A DNA stretch of 64,000 bases from Xestospongia bergquistia. Lineage: Eukaryota > Porifera > Demospongiae > Haplosclerida > Petrosiidae. The translations under genes and the position numbers were made by a program. Below, in pieces: positions 34,532 to 46,556 of the stretch. The stretch lies in the NCBI GenBank assembly GCA_963965975.1, contig OZ014415.1:377001-441000 (forward strand). Reading direction: 5' to 3'. Under the pieces are notes generated by a model, which saw nothing but the letters and a program-made list of their open reading frames with translations, had not been told where the DNA came from and ran no database searches. How positions within the stretch are numbered: position 1 is the first letter of the stretch; each line of letters starts with the position of its first letter.

Positions 34532-37500
34532 TTCTCTCTCTCAGAATTATTGCTGCTGTTAGAACACTTTTGGCTTTGATACCTATTAACCAGAAAGTTC
34601 TCGAAGCTCTTGAAGTTTTTATTCATCCAACGTCTTCTGAAGGAGCCTCAGAAGATCCTAACTTGCCATCCTCTCCAGAAGCTGTTCTAAATGAATTTTA
34701 TGATGCATCTAACATATCTCCTACTCTCCTCTTATATAACTTAGAGGTATGAGTAAACCCCTATTAATTAGCATGTAATAATAGTAATAATACTTTCCCC
34801 AGGTACTCAGTGGTAAACTTATGCCATCTACTCAGTCACCTGGAGACCAAACAGCTCAAATCTTCAGACGCCATTTCTTAGAAGCAGGTGGTCTAAAATA
34901 TGTTCTCAATGTACTCCAAAGTTCAAACTTTCCCTCTTCAATGGACATTGCTATAAGACAAGACTTATATGCTGTTGCTCTTTCTCTTACTAAGTGCCTA
35001 TTATGTGCTCCACCCACTCAACCTGACAAGACAGAGGGAGATGTAGAAGAAGTGGAAGTGATGGAGGATCAAAATGAGCCACACCCACCTCTTGCTGCTC
35101 GTCAAATGAGCAAGACAAGAAACGTGGAGGATGAAGTTGCTCGACTCACAATAGAGGTACTTTAATGTATAAAGAATTGTAGTCATCTTCCTTATTGTTA
35201 GACAATGTCTTTAGATGATTTTGGTACAATGCTTGCTTGTCTCATGAAAGTGTGTTGGGCGTCTATTGCTGGACAGCTCCATTTAGCAACTGACAAAGAT
35301 ACCTCTACTTTAAGAGGAGGATTATGTTCTAAAGTGGACAATGTATCACCCAAGGTTAGAAGTTTAAAATGTTTCATTGCATGTATTGTTACCATGGTAA
35401 CACGTGCAATTGTTACCATGAGAACATATCACCATAGTAACATATGTACATGTATTTGTTGTAAGGACAACACATGTATATTTTGTCATGGCTACACATG
35501 CACTTGTTACTATTACAATGTATATATTTATCACCATAGAAACATATGTATATGTATTGTTGTCATGACAACACTTGTATATTATCAATACAACATAATA
35601 TTGTCATATATATTACCATAGTAACATATGCACCTATACCATAGCAACATATATTGTTGCCATGACAGTGTATGTACTTGTTACCATGGCAACATATGTA
35701 CATGTATTGTTTACCTTGACAACATATATACTCATTATCATAGCAACATATGTACATGTATAGTTGTCATGACAACACATGTACATATTACCATAGCAAC
35801 ATATGTACTTATTGTCATAGCAACACATGTAATTGTTACCATAGTAACATATATATTGTAAGGAACTTGTTCTCCTTCAATATAGGATGTCAGGATAGCT
35901 CGAGAGTCTTTGGAACTTCTAGTGACTTGTCTTAAATTACGTAAAAATCTTTTAACAACATTCTACAATCTCCCTTTTATTGAAGAGTTTGTGATTGATA
36001 TCTTGCTAGGGTCTGTCAGTTCTGAACTACGGATGCTTATGGTAGACTATCTCTTTGATCTTTGCTCAGAAGTATCATTGTTTTCAGGTGTGACCCCTAG
36101 TTAAATTAATCATAATTAGATAAATATTACAATTTTAAGATATTGTAAACACAATTCCTTTTGGGAGGAAGGAATTATCCAAACAGTCCTTCATTGACTT
36201 CTTCCTATAGTGTTGTATTCAGACTATGATGACACTCTCAAACCAAAGCGACCTTGTCCAACAGCAAATGAAATCCCACATTACTTCTTTTTAAATTTAC
36301 TACTGAATACTTCTACGTCACTATGGAAACCAGCACCTGATGATGTCACTGATAAGGCCATGTGGGAACGAAGTAATGAATATTTCGATTTTCTTTGTCG
36401 ACTTCTAGAAAATTTAACTGGTAAGTTATCCGTCCATTTTAATTGTGATCATCCATTATAATGTTATTTGTCCATTTGCATAGTTATATGTCCATTTCTG
36501 TCATTCATTTTAGAAGCTGAACAACGCCTTCTTCTAATAGATGTACAATCTCTTTTAACAAAGGAACTAAATTGGTTGTCGACAGTAAAAGTGCCTCCAT
36601 CCCCCTGTAATGAAGTGCAGACATTACTAGCTGGTCATTTAAAATTAACTAGAGCATTATTCTCTTGCAGTGGTAAAAATTGTATTATATTAATAATATG
36701 TTAATATTTTCCTCCCTCCCTTCATCTCTTCCTTTCTTCCTCCTTCCCTCCTTCCTTCTCTCTCATTTCCTTCCTCCACATCTTCCTGCCTTCCTCACCC
36801 TCTCCCTCGATCTCTCATTCCCTCCCTCCATCTCTTCCTTCCTTCCTCAATCCTCACCCTCTCCCTCAATCTCTCGTTATCTCATTTCCTCCCTCCATCT
36901 CTTCCTTCCTTCCTATCTCTTTTATTCTGTTAGGTATTGATAAGAAAATACACAGTGATAGTTTAGTACCACAGATTCTCAATGAATTTTTATTTCCAGC
37001 ATCTCAAGTTCCTCTTGAATCTCAAGGTCCAAGACCTATAGGGATCCTGAACATCAATCCAAAGTACATTACATGTATAAATGTTGACATATTACATGTA
37101 AATTTTAACCCTCACATGTACATGTCTATTTGTCTTAAACTAATTATCATAATATTAGGATTACTACTTAATATAAGAACATTGTTACTATATTTAATAC
37201 ATTATAATATATTGTTTATGATATTTAGTATTTTTTTATTATTAGATGTAGTTCTGTAGAAGCACGTGTGACAGCTTATGATCTGTTAGTTGAATTATCT
37301 TCTCGTTGTGTGGAGAATATGATATGTATCTCTGAACAATTAATAACTATGCATCATTGTGATAAACCGCAAAACTCTAAAGAATGGGAGGTGAGATATA
37401 TGGATGGATAGATTGATGAATGGATGGATAGATTGATGAATGGATGGATAGATGAATGGATGGATTGATGAATGGATGGATAGATGGGTAGATTGATAGG

Positions 37501-38052
37501 CAAATGGATTAATGAATGGATGGATGAATAGATATATAGATGAAGCCTGATATGGTGAATATTATCTATGTGTCTATAGTTGTTGGTATGGACAGTATAA
37601 TAAATAAAATATAAACATTCCATTACTTTATATGTTTTTTATTTATACTACTTACATGAATTCTTGTATTTCAGTTTCGTCCTCTTGTGGTTGGTCGTTC
37701 TCCATGTGGTTATGTGGGTTTAAAGAATGCAGGAGCTACATGTTATATGAATTCAGTATTACAACAATTATATATGCAACCTGATATTAAAGAGTTGATA
37801 ATGAGTGTAGAGAAAGATGAAGAGGATACAAGGTGAATGGATGGATGGATTGATGGATGAATGAATGGATGGACTTCATGCATTTTCTTAGAAATTAGAA
37901 AGCCTACATAATAAATTCCATTGATGTAAGAATTTTAATTTTGTCTAATTAGATAACAAAGGTGGTTTACTTAAGAGATGAAAGCATTTTAGTCTGAAAT
38001 AATTATTGGTTTCCTTGTCTTAATATGGCCTTGACTGAACCTCCTCCCCTTC

Positions 38053-38084
<32 letters not shown>

Positions 38085-38123
38085 AACACTCTCTCTCTTT
38101 CTCTTTCTCCCTCTCTTTCTGTC

Positions 38124-38154
<31 letters not shown>

Positions 38155-38321
38155 AGTATTTTACCAGAAGTTCAGTGTATTTTTGGTCATTTAATGGAGA
38201 GCAATTTACAATATTATACTCCTGATGTATTTTGGAAAACTTTTAGATTAGAAGGACAACCAGTTAATGTATTAGAACATCAGGTACATTTATGAGAATA
38301 GAGACAACTAACCTTTTTGGC

Positions 38322-38359
<38 letters not shown>

Positions 38360-38428
38360 ATCTCTTATTCCCAGGATGCTTCTGAATTTTTCTCTAGCTT
38401 AACAGACCAAGTTGATGAAGCATTAAAA

Positions 38429-38473
<45 letters not shown>

Positions 38474-41400
38474 TACATGTCATCATATGTAATGTAATAT
38501 GTGTAATGACATGATCTAAGAATGAAGACTGACATTTGAGGATGTGAATGTACACAAAATATTAATAATATAACAGTGCAATTCTTTACAAGATATATCA
38601 TCTTTCTTTAATACTCTCACAATTATAGTCTCATATTATTATTTTATTGTGTGATCATTGTGTAACTGATACTATACAATGATACGTATTAATATATAAT
38701 CTACTTGTCAGACTTCAGTAATGTTTATGGTATGCATATCAGCATATATTTTTCCCATATTTGCTTTTGAACCTTGTTTATTATTAAATTGTGTAGCATT
38801 TTCTTGTTCCAAAGTACACTCATAAATTATATTTCCTTGTTATTGTTAGTTGTTAGTATAATTTCATTTTTAAATGCTCGATAATTCAATTTTATAGAAA
38901 AGAGGTTATCCAAAAGTATTTGAAGAACGATTTGGTGGTCAATTTTTAGATCAAATTATATGTCATGGATGTGACCACAGGTAAATATTTATTTAGTAAT
39001 AGCTTGTAATATCTCACTCTATTCCTCCTCTTCCTAACCTTTTCTCTCTTCCTCTGTTATTTCTTAGGTTTGAGAAACAACAAGGTTTTACTACCCTCCA
39101 GCTTTCAGTGGTACAGTCTAAGAGTTTAACTGAGAGTCTACAAGAATTTGTACGTGGGGACATGTTAGAAGGGGACAATAGATACCTCTGTGGAGAGTGT
39201 CAGGAAAAGGTAAAAACGATTGACAGATGAATGAGAATGGATGAACAGATAGTTGATGAATGGATAGATAGATGGATTAAAGACAAATAGAAAGAATGTT
39301 CTTAATTTTTATTTTAGAGAGATACATTAAAACGTACATGTATTAAAACTGCACCTCCTGTGTTAGTAGTACATTTAAAACGATTTGACTATGATTGGGA
39401 GACAAACAGAGAAATTAAATTTAACAATTACTTTGAGGTAAGAAGAACAACCCACGGCAGTTCCTATAACCTCTTTCCTCTAGTTTCCAGAACTGTTAGA
39501 TTTAGAACCCTACACTGCTGATGGTATTACAAGCCGAGAGAAGGGTCTTGGTCCCACCCCTGCTCAGCAATACAAACTCACTGGTATTGTTGTACACCAA
39601 GGACAGGCATCAGCTGGTCACTATTACGCCTTTATCAGAGACAAAAAGTATTTAACTCTTTCTTCACTTAATTTTATGTAATGTATCTTCTAGACATCCA
39701 CAGTTGGCTTTTGATAAGGCCACACCCACTATTCCTGAGGAGGAGGAGATGGAGACTGTTCAGCCATTGACGTTAGAAGAAGTATGGCTGAAGTTTAATG
39801 ATACAGTTGTAGAGGAATTTGCTATGACAGAAAATACAATGGAAGCTGAATGTTTTGGCGGAAGTTTAAAGACCAATACTTCTGATCCAAGTACCCATTC
39901 GTCCATTTTCCATCTATTCATCCATCCATTCATCTATACATCCATTTACATTTCAATCTATTCATCTATAGTTCACAGCTCTCATCCAGAAAGTAGAGTT
40001 AGACATTGGAATGCATACATGTTATTTTATGAGGCTTTGAATCTTCCCAAAATATCAGATACCCAAAAAGTAGATCACAGCAGGTAATATTTATTTTTAA
40101 TAGTCTCATTCCTATCATTACTTACTATCCTAGTTCTCATTCCTAACTTTTTTATTTTTATTTCCATTCCTAATTCTTTTATCCTCATTCCTATTACTAT
40201 TGTCCTCATTCTTATTCTCTCATTTTCATTTCCAATCCTACTTATTCTATCTTCATTCCCATTCTCTCTTTTTTATCCTCATTCCTATTACTCTTGTCCT
40301 CATTCTTATTCTCTCATTTTCATTTCCAATCCTACTTATTCTATCTTCATTCCCATTCTCTCTTTTTTATCCTCATTCCTATTACTCTTGTCCTCATTCT
40401 TATTCTCTCATTTTCATTTCCAATCCTACTTATTCTATCTTCATTCCCATTCTCTCTTTTTTATCCTCATTCCTATTACTCTTGTCCTCATTCTTATTCT
40501 CTCATTTTCATTTCCAATCCTACTTATTCTATCTTCATTCCCATTCTCTCTTTTTTATCCTCATTTCTATTCTATCATCCTCCATTCCATTCTTACTTCT
40601 ATTTTAATTCTTACTCTTCATTTTCCTATCCTCATTCCCATTCTTAGTCCAGTACCAATATCACCTTTGTTATCAGGGGAAGACAAACTCAGTCAATTAC
40701 AGGAACTAGTTCAGAAAGGAGAAAAAAGAGGAGTGTTCTGTGATAGAATGCCAGCTGTAATACAACGTAGTGTAAGTAGAACTGTAGAATAGACTAAATT
40801 ACTGTTGTAACTGGATTTATATACCTGATATAATAATAATGATATATTATATTGAGCTTGGTATCTATAATATTATTATTATTGATTGTTATTTCTATTT
40901 TTTTTGTCCTTTATTTTTAGGTTAATGCTGAGAATTTACAGTTTATGCAGAATAGAAATGTGTATTGTAAAGAATATTTTAATTTTGTAAGAAGACTAGT
41001 CTTTTGTAATGATGTGAGTTAATGGATTAATGGTTGTCATAGCTACTGTTGGTAGTAAATGATTAATGGACAGATAAATGGATAGATTAATGGACAGATA
41101 AGATGGATGGATAGATTGATATCATAGCTATGATGGATTAATAGACAGATAAATGGATAGATGAATAGAATGATATCATAGCTATGATGGATCAATGGAC
41201 AGATAGTTGAGTTAAAATGGACAAATAAACTGATATCACAGCAACTGTGGTATTCATTAAAATACTATATGAGGCATAATTACATTTTAACATATTATAC
41301 TAACTTGACCACAGCACAAAACAGAAGACTATTCAAAATATTTAGAAACCTGTTTAATTCATACACAAATAGTATTACTAGCCAACTCTTATACTTTAAT

Positions 41401-41711
41401 AACTCTGTCTTCTATTATGATATAGGGATTAGCCTGCACAACAAGTGGTGAAATGTATGGAAAAACAGCTATAAAATTGGCTAGTAAATTTCTACTTCAT
41501 ACATATTTTAGAGCATATAAAGAACTAAGGTATATAGCTATTAATGATTGACTTACTAAGTACTTCAGTAAACCCTCTATTTAATACACTTTGAGACACT
41601 GTAGTTAGCATGGTAGTGTTATCAATATAAAGGTTTAATGTATATTGACATGGAACTAGTTTCCTCCTAAACAAAGAGAGAGAGGGGGGGAGAGAGAGAA
41701 GGAGGGAGGGA

Positions 41712-41748
<37 letters not shown>

Positions 41749-41779
41749 GGGGGGAGAGAGAGAGAGAAGGAGGGAGGGA

Positions 41780-41822
<43 letters not shown>

Positions 41823-42168
41823 GGAGAGGCGTCTTTAATTCAAAGTGTGTTTCATAAGAGGTTTCATTGTACTATATCAATGCATTGTTATGTATTCATT
41901 ATGTATTATAGAGTTACACAATCATATTGGGTTAATGGGCTGACCAAATTGTTTGTAAATTGTCGTCCTGCTTGTGAATGGTTTATTGAGTTTCTGGCAT
42001 CAGGAGAGAACTATATCAAGTCAGTGTAATATTATTGAATTAATCTCTCTTATTAAAATTAATTAGACCTTATTTACTCGAGTGTACTGCTAGAGAAGTG
42101 AGGGCGAGTTTTGCTTCTATTTTTGGACAAGCTTTACAATGTTACTGTTCATTTAATGGAGTGAAGGT

Positions 42169-42242
<74 letters not shown>

Positions 42243-45200
42243 TTTTATTTTATAGAAAGATGGACCTGTTGATAAAATCATTACATCTCTTCTAAAGTTA
42301 TTAGACCATGAAGTGATAGAAAGTTGGAAAACATCTGCAGAATATTTTGTTCTCCTTAGAATGTATGCTAATCATGTGAGTGTCATGTGACAGATCACCT
42401 AACTCAATACTTATAACCTCTATATATAGCCTCATGGATGCAGTCATTTACTTGACAAAGATACCTTTGTGACACTGGTACACTTTCTCTTGGGTCCTCA
42501 GTTAACAGCTAAACCGAAAGATCCTCCTGTAAATATACATCTTAAATTTTTGTATTTATTTTTATTTGCTTCTTTATTTTGTTATTAATACCATGCAAAT
42601 TTTTTAGCCTCAGAGAAGATGGAGTTCTTTACAAATTAAAGAGTTCAGTGCTATACATGGTATCTTATCTTTGTTAGTACGAAATACAGATGTATCATCA
42701 TTTGAATCAGAATGTGAGTAAACCATCCATTTATCCAACTGTCCATCCATTCATCTATCTATTTATCCATTTGACTATCTAGCTGTCGAAGATGAGATAC
42801 CAACTATTAATCCATATATGATACCCAGTAATTTAGATGCACTACATCAACCATCTGATGGTATGCATGAAATCCTATTTTCTGTTGATCCCAGTAAAAT
42901 ATTAATACGAGAAGTAAGTATAATGTTTTCAGTGTACCCATATGTAATTGTTTGTATATAAGTCATTAGTTTAATAAGGTTATGTATGAATGAAATGTTC
43001 TATTTACGAAGGAAACTGTTTAATACAAAGGACATGTTATCATGGTGTACATATGTCATCATATTTGGTATATGTATATGTCATCATATGAGGTACATGT
43101 ATATGTCATCATATGAGGTGCATGTATATGTCATCATATGAGGTGCATGTATATGTCATCATATTTGGTGTATGTATATGTCATCATATGAGGTGCATGT
43201 ATATGTCATCATATGAGGTGCATATATATGTCATCATATGAGGTACATGTATATGTCATCATATGAGGTGCATGTATATGTCATCATATGAGGTGCATAT
43301 ATATGTCATCATATGAGGTGCATATATATGTCATCATATGAGGTACATGTATATGTCATCATATGAGGTACATGTATATGTTATCAATGTACATGTATAT
43401 GTCATCATATGAGGTGCATGTCACGAATGTGGTACATGTTCATATCAATGTGTCACACAATGTAGTAATGATGGTCTTATAGTTATCACTCTTTGTTATA
43501 TGCAGTGTAGTTTAATACTGCGGGAATGTGATGCAGCCACTACTGATGCGATTGGTAATATGATATGTTACTGTTGTTGGAATAATCAGTCTTACTCAGC
43601 ATGTGTTATTGAAGAACTCCAGGTAAACAACACACTCTATTAAAACTCTATTTATCATTATATCTTCAGTCTCAGATTCATTCTGTCCCTCCTAACGAAT
43701 TGAAGTCTTATTTCAAAGTGTTGATGGAAATTCTTGTAAGTTACACTTTAACATAACTTGCTTCTGTTGACGTCACTAACGTCAACAGCCCTGATCTCAG
43801 GATTTAACACTTATTACCAACGACAAACAACAATCTACTTTAAATTAGTATAGATATATAAGAATGATAATTTTGTTATCTAAATTAGCTGCTGTTAAAT
43901 TCCATTAACAAAGGCTTCAATATTACAAATTATTAGATATAGTCTCAATTGAAGGGCTTCAATACTCAAGTGTTTATAATATTATATCCTTGTTAAGATG
44001 CCTTGTTGGAGAGAAGAACTAGGTTTAGGCAATGAATTGAGAGTGTGATTTAAGTGTTTGTGGGTGTGCTATGATTGGAATTTAATTGCAACCAAAACAG
44101 TTTAAGTTGTTAAAATGCATTTACAGTATACTAAGAACTATGATTGCATTATAAGAATGATAAGAAGACTGTAGCTATGATGTTTTTTTTCTTGTACTAG
44201 TTATATACCTGTTTTCAGTATAATTCTAAGTTAATAGTTAATAGTCAATAAACTTTTAGCCAATGAAGGAAGTCTTCTGAATAAAGGAAGTTGACAGTTA
44301 GATAGACCATGCATAAAAAACAGGAAATAGGGCCAAATTTAGTTAGTAGCCACAGAATATTAGATAGCATAATTGTTAGTGTTGTTGTTGTAGCAGTTAT
44401 AGAGAGTCAAGGGACTTCCAAGTACTCATTAGATTGAGGGAGCTCCCATACTGTTACTATTTGAGGTATTTAATTCCCATTTTACAGGCTTATTACATAA
44501 TGTCATTGATCTGTTATATAATGCAGAATGTGTATATGTTCAGTATATACTGAATATATGTATATACTATATATATTCAGTATATACTGAATATATATAT
44601 ATATACTATAGAACAGAATTAAAGGACAAATGAACAGAGCTCTGTTCTTTTGTCCTTTAATTCTGTTCTAACCCGCTCTGTCTAAGCGACATCGAGCACT
44701 CTTCAACAGACTTAGATACTTCAGTATATATACTATATATATTTAGTATATACTGAATATATATAGTATATACTATATATATTCAGTATACACTGATTCC
44801 TTTATTTTTCATCTCTAGCTCATTGATGACTCTTTACAAGATAAACGCATACACTTTACATTAGTAGGTGGAAAATATAAACCAGAAATAGCTATTTTTA
44901 GTGAGTTACTCTTACTATTACATATCTACTATAAAGTATAAAATAGATGGTATTCCTAGCTATTTTAGTCACTGTAGTCTAAAACCTACTAAGGGTAGCT
45001 ATCCTAGGTCACTGTGGTAAGTACTGATGTTTTCTAGTCTAGAATTCAATATCAGCTATCCTAGGTCACTGTGGTAAGTACTGATGTTTACTAGTCTAGA
45101 GCTTACTAATGGTAGCTATCCTCTGTTGCTGTGGTAAGTACTGATGTTCACTATAATGGTAGCTATCCTAGGTCACTGTACTAAGTACTGATGTTCACCA

Positions 45201-45983
45201 GTCTAGAACTTACTAATGGTAGCTGTCCTAGGTCACTGTGGTAAGTACTGATGTTTACTAGTCTAGAGCTTACTAGTGGTAGCTATCCTCTGTCACTGTG
45301 GTAAGTACTGATGTTCTCTAGTCTAGAACTAGCTATCCTAGGTCACTGTACTAAGTACTGATGTTCACTAGTCTAGAACTTACTAATGGTGGCCATCCTA
45401 GGTCACTGTGGTAAGTACTGATGTTTACTAGTCTAGAGCTTACTAGTGGTAGCTATCCTCTGTCACTGTGGTAAGTACTGATGTTCACTAGTCTAGAACT
45501 TACTAATGGTAGCTATCCTAGGTCACTGTGGTAAGTACTGATGTTTACTAGTCTAGAACTTACTGATGGTAGCCATTCATCTTTACTGGTCTAGACTAGA
45601 GTTTACACATTTCTTTGTATAGCTTTCTTATTTGTGTTCACACAGAAACTATACAAGCAAGTGCTGAATCTAAAAGAATTTATCAAGGTATTAAGTTTCT
45701 TGTTGGTCTGGCTAACAGGTAAAAGAGATGAGATACATAACTAATTATTTACTGATTAAATAGATGTGTTAAAGCAAGAAATTTCATCCTGACACAAAGT
45801 GATCAACTACAGACTGCAGTATCATGGCTACGTCGAAAGGTAAGTCATCTGATATTATGAGAGTGCTCTGCATGTGAGATCTCTCCTTTGTAGATCAATG
45901 AATACTCTTGGTCACATTCACCAGCTTATTCTTTTTCTAATGAATCTTCCACTAGCAAAGTTTTTCAACGAACTATAAGTGCT

Positions 45984-46026
<43 letters not shown>

Positions 46027-46257
46027 GAGAGAGAGAGGTTATAATCATTATTACAATTATTTCGTACTTGATAGGACACTTTAGATGAAGCTAATGCTTT
46101 ATTGAATGAACTTGAAGCTAGAGACTCAAGACAGACATTATCATTAGCCACTAATTCTAAATCTTCTCCTATTACTTCTACTTCTACATCTACTAAAGCT
46201 CAAAATACTGGGACTGATCCACCTGGTTCATTCCAAGAAGAAAACATAGAAGGATAA
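28662..46257 (+). CDS. USP24: Ubiquitin-specific protease 24-like deubiquitinase
   Basis: A very large cysteine protease of the USP9X/USP24 group that removes ubiquitin from protein substrates. Dozens of exons span 17.6 kb. Exon 1 (28662-28817) and the exon from 29259 encode an N-terminal UBA domain ([26 protein letters not shown]), which points to USP24 rather than USP9X. A long helical-repeat region follows to about 37.6 kb. The peptidase domain has the Cys box [19 protein letters not shown] (Cys codon 37741), a zinc knuckle made of ICHGC and CGEC, and the His box [13 protein letters not shown] (His codon 39619). [12 protein letters not shown] follows. The C-terminal helical part ends EENIEG-stop. 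Many introns hold simple repeats or minisatellites. I did not join every exon, so total length and intactness of each junction are not proven. Confidence 0.88.
28905..29072. repeat. 32-bp minisatellite in USP24 intron 1
   Basis: About five copies of a 32-bp unit built from GAGTGAATGGACAAATGG and a GATGAATAGATAGAT part. It reads through as a pseudo-open frame of His/Ser/Ile on the minus strand and is not coding. Confidence 0.85.
29090..29222. repeat. (TA)n microsatellite in USP24 intron 1
   Basis: About 130 bp of nearly pure TA/AT, just upstream of the acceptor of exon 2 at 29259. A similar (AT)n run is at 38431-38468 in a later intron. Confidence 0.95.
30669..30866. repeat. (CT)n/(CCCT)n pyrimidine tract in USP24 intron
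   Basis: About 200 bp of CT and CCCT repeats running straight into the acceptor before FTYHGGIHH. It serves in effect as a giant polypyrimidine tract. Open frames across it on both strands are artefacts. Confidence 0.95.
35370..35860. repeat. Degenerate palindromic repeat array in USP24 intron
   Basis: About 490 bp built of alternating short words such as GTTACCATGGTAAC, ACATATGTACATGT and GTTGTCATGACAAC, many self-complementary. Unit length is roughly 40-45 bp with much drift. The several overlapping Tyr/Cys/Thr-rich open frames here are by-products of the repeat. Confidence 0.8.
40183..40560. repeat. 94-bp tandem repeat, four copies, in USP24 intron
   Basis: Copies start near 40183, 40277, 40371 and 40465. 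The unit is pyrimidine-rich (CCTCATTCCTATTACT, then CTCTCATTTTCATTTCC). Because 94 is not a multiple of 3, each copy shifts frame, so the same peptide appears in three overlapping open frames; none is a gene. The array ends about 100 bp before the acceptor of the next exon. Confidence 0.92.
41680..41830. repeat. Mixed (GA)n/(GT)n tract in USP24 intron
   Basis: Alternating GAGA and GTGT runs, including two similar halves (41689-41750 and 41750-41825), giving a purine-rich plus strand within an intron. Another long (CT)n run is at 42171-42233. Confidence 0.9.
43040..43425. repeat. 25-bp minisatellite in USP24 intron
   Basis: About 14 copies of a 25-bp unit containing ATGTCATCATATGAGGT and GCATGTAT, with small variants (TTTGG for GAGG). 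Units end in ATGTATAT/ATATATAT. It lies between exons coding ILIRE and CSLILREC. Confidence 0.92.
44609..44670. repeat. 62-bp near-perfect palindrome (hairpin) in USP24 intron
   Basis: Two 31-nt arms meet at GAG|CTC (44639/44640) with only one mismatch pair and no loop; each arm holds AGAACAGAATTAAAGGACAA or its complement. AT-rich, partly palindromic sequence (CAGTATATACTGAATATA) flanks it on both sides. It looks like the core of a small fold-back element. Confidence 0.9.
44990..45590. repeat. About 60-bp minisatellite carrying a splice-donor motif, USP24 intron
   Basis: About ten imperfect units with the words TAGCTATCCTAGGTCACTG, GTGGTAAGTACTGATG and ACTAGTCTAGAACTTACTA. Most units contain GTAAGTA, a perfect match to the 5' splice site consensus, preceded by CCTAGGTCACTGTG. 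It is intronic, between the exons [11 protein letters not shown] and [14 protein letters not shown]. Confidence 0.9.
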
Positions 46258-46496
46258 CTAACTTTTAATATGTTGTAAAGTGTGTATATGTGTGTCTGTC
46301 ATTTTGTTAATTTTCCCTAGATTTATTAATTTCATAATTATTTCTGTCTTTGCTGTTTTAATTTTATTATTAATTCTTGCTAATTTTTGTTCTACTTAAA
46401 AGAGAACAAATATGCGCCACATATATATATATATATATATAATTATTGATTAAGAGACTGATTCCTCATTCCAACATTACTACGTTTTCTTGGTGT
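46258..46496. other. Intergenic region USP24 to RPTP
   Basis: About 240 bp of AT-rich sequence with an (AT)n run at 46421-46442. It must contain the USP24 3' UTR and the RPTP promoter, so the two same-strand genes are close packed. No clear AATAAA is seen. Confidence 0.5.
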
Positions 46497-46556
46497 TATA
46501 AAAGCGTTGACGATATCTCTCGTCAATAACGTACGTGGTACGCGCTTGTAAGCAGA
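46497..46556 (+). promoter_or_regulatory. Candidate TATA promoter of the RPTP gene
   Basis: TATAAAAG at 46497-46504 lies 53 bp before the start codon, which leaves room for a short 5' UTR if transcription starts about 25-30 bp downstream. GACGATATCTCTCGTC (46508-46523) is an inverted repeat just after it, and the region is CpG-containing in an otherwise AT-rich stretch. Confidence 0.4.

Noticed and set aside
40200-40792. Three overlapping plus-strand frames of 117-135 codons
   Set aside because: Products of a 94-bp tandem repeat read in three frames; only the last part (after about 40650) is a true USP24 exon.
43040-43425. Regularly spaced repeats as a CRISPR-like array
   Set aside because: Units are contiguous with no unique spacers, inside an intron of a eukaryotic gene.
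28662-46257. USP9X (FAF) as the identity of the deubiquitinase
   Set aside because: The catalytic box alone is close to both, but the N-terminal UBA domain fits USP24; kept as the less likely alternative.
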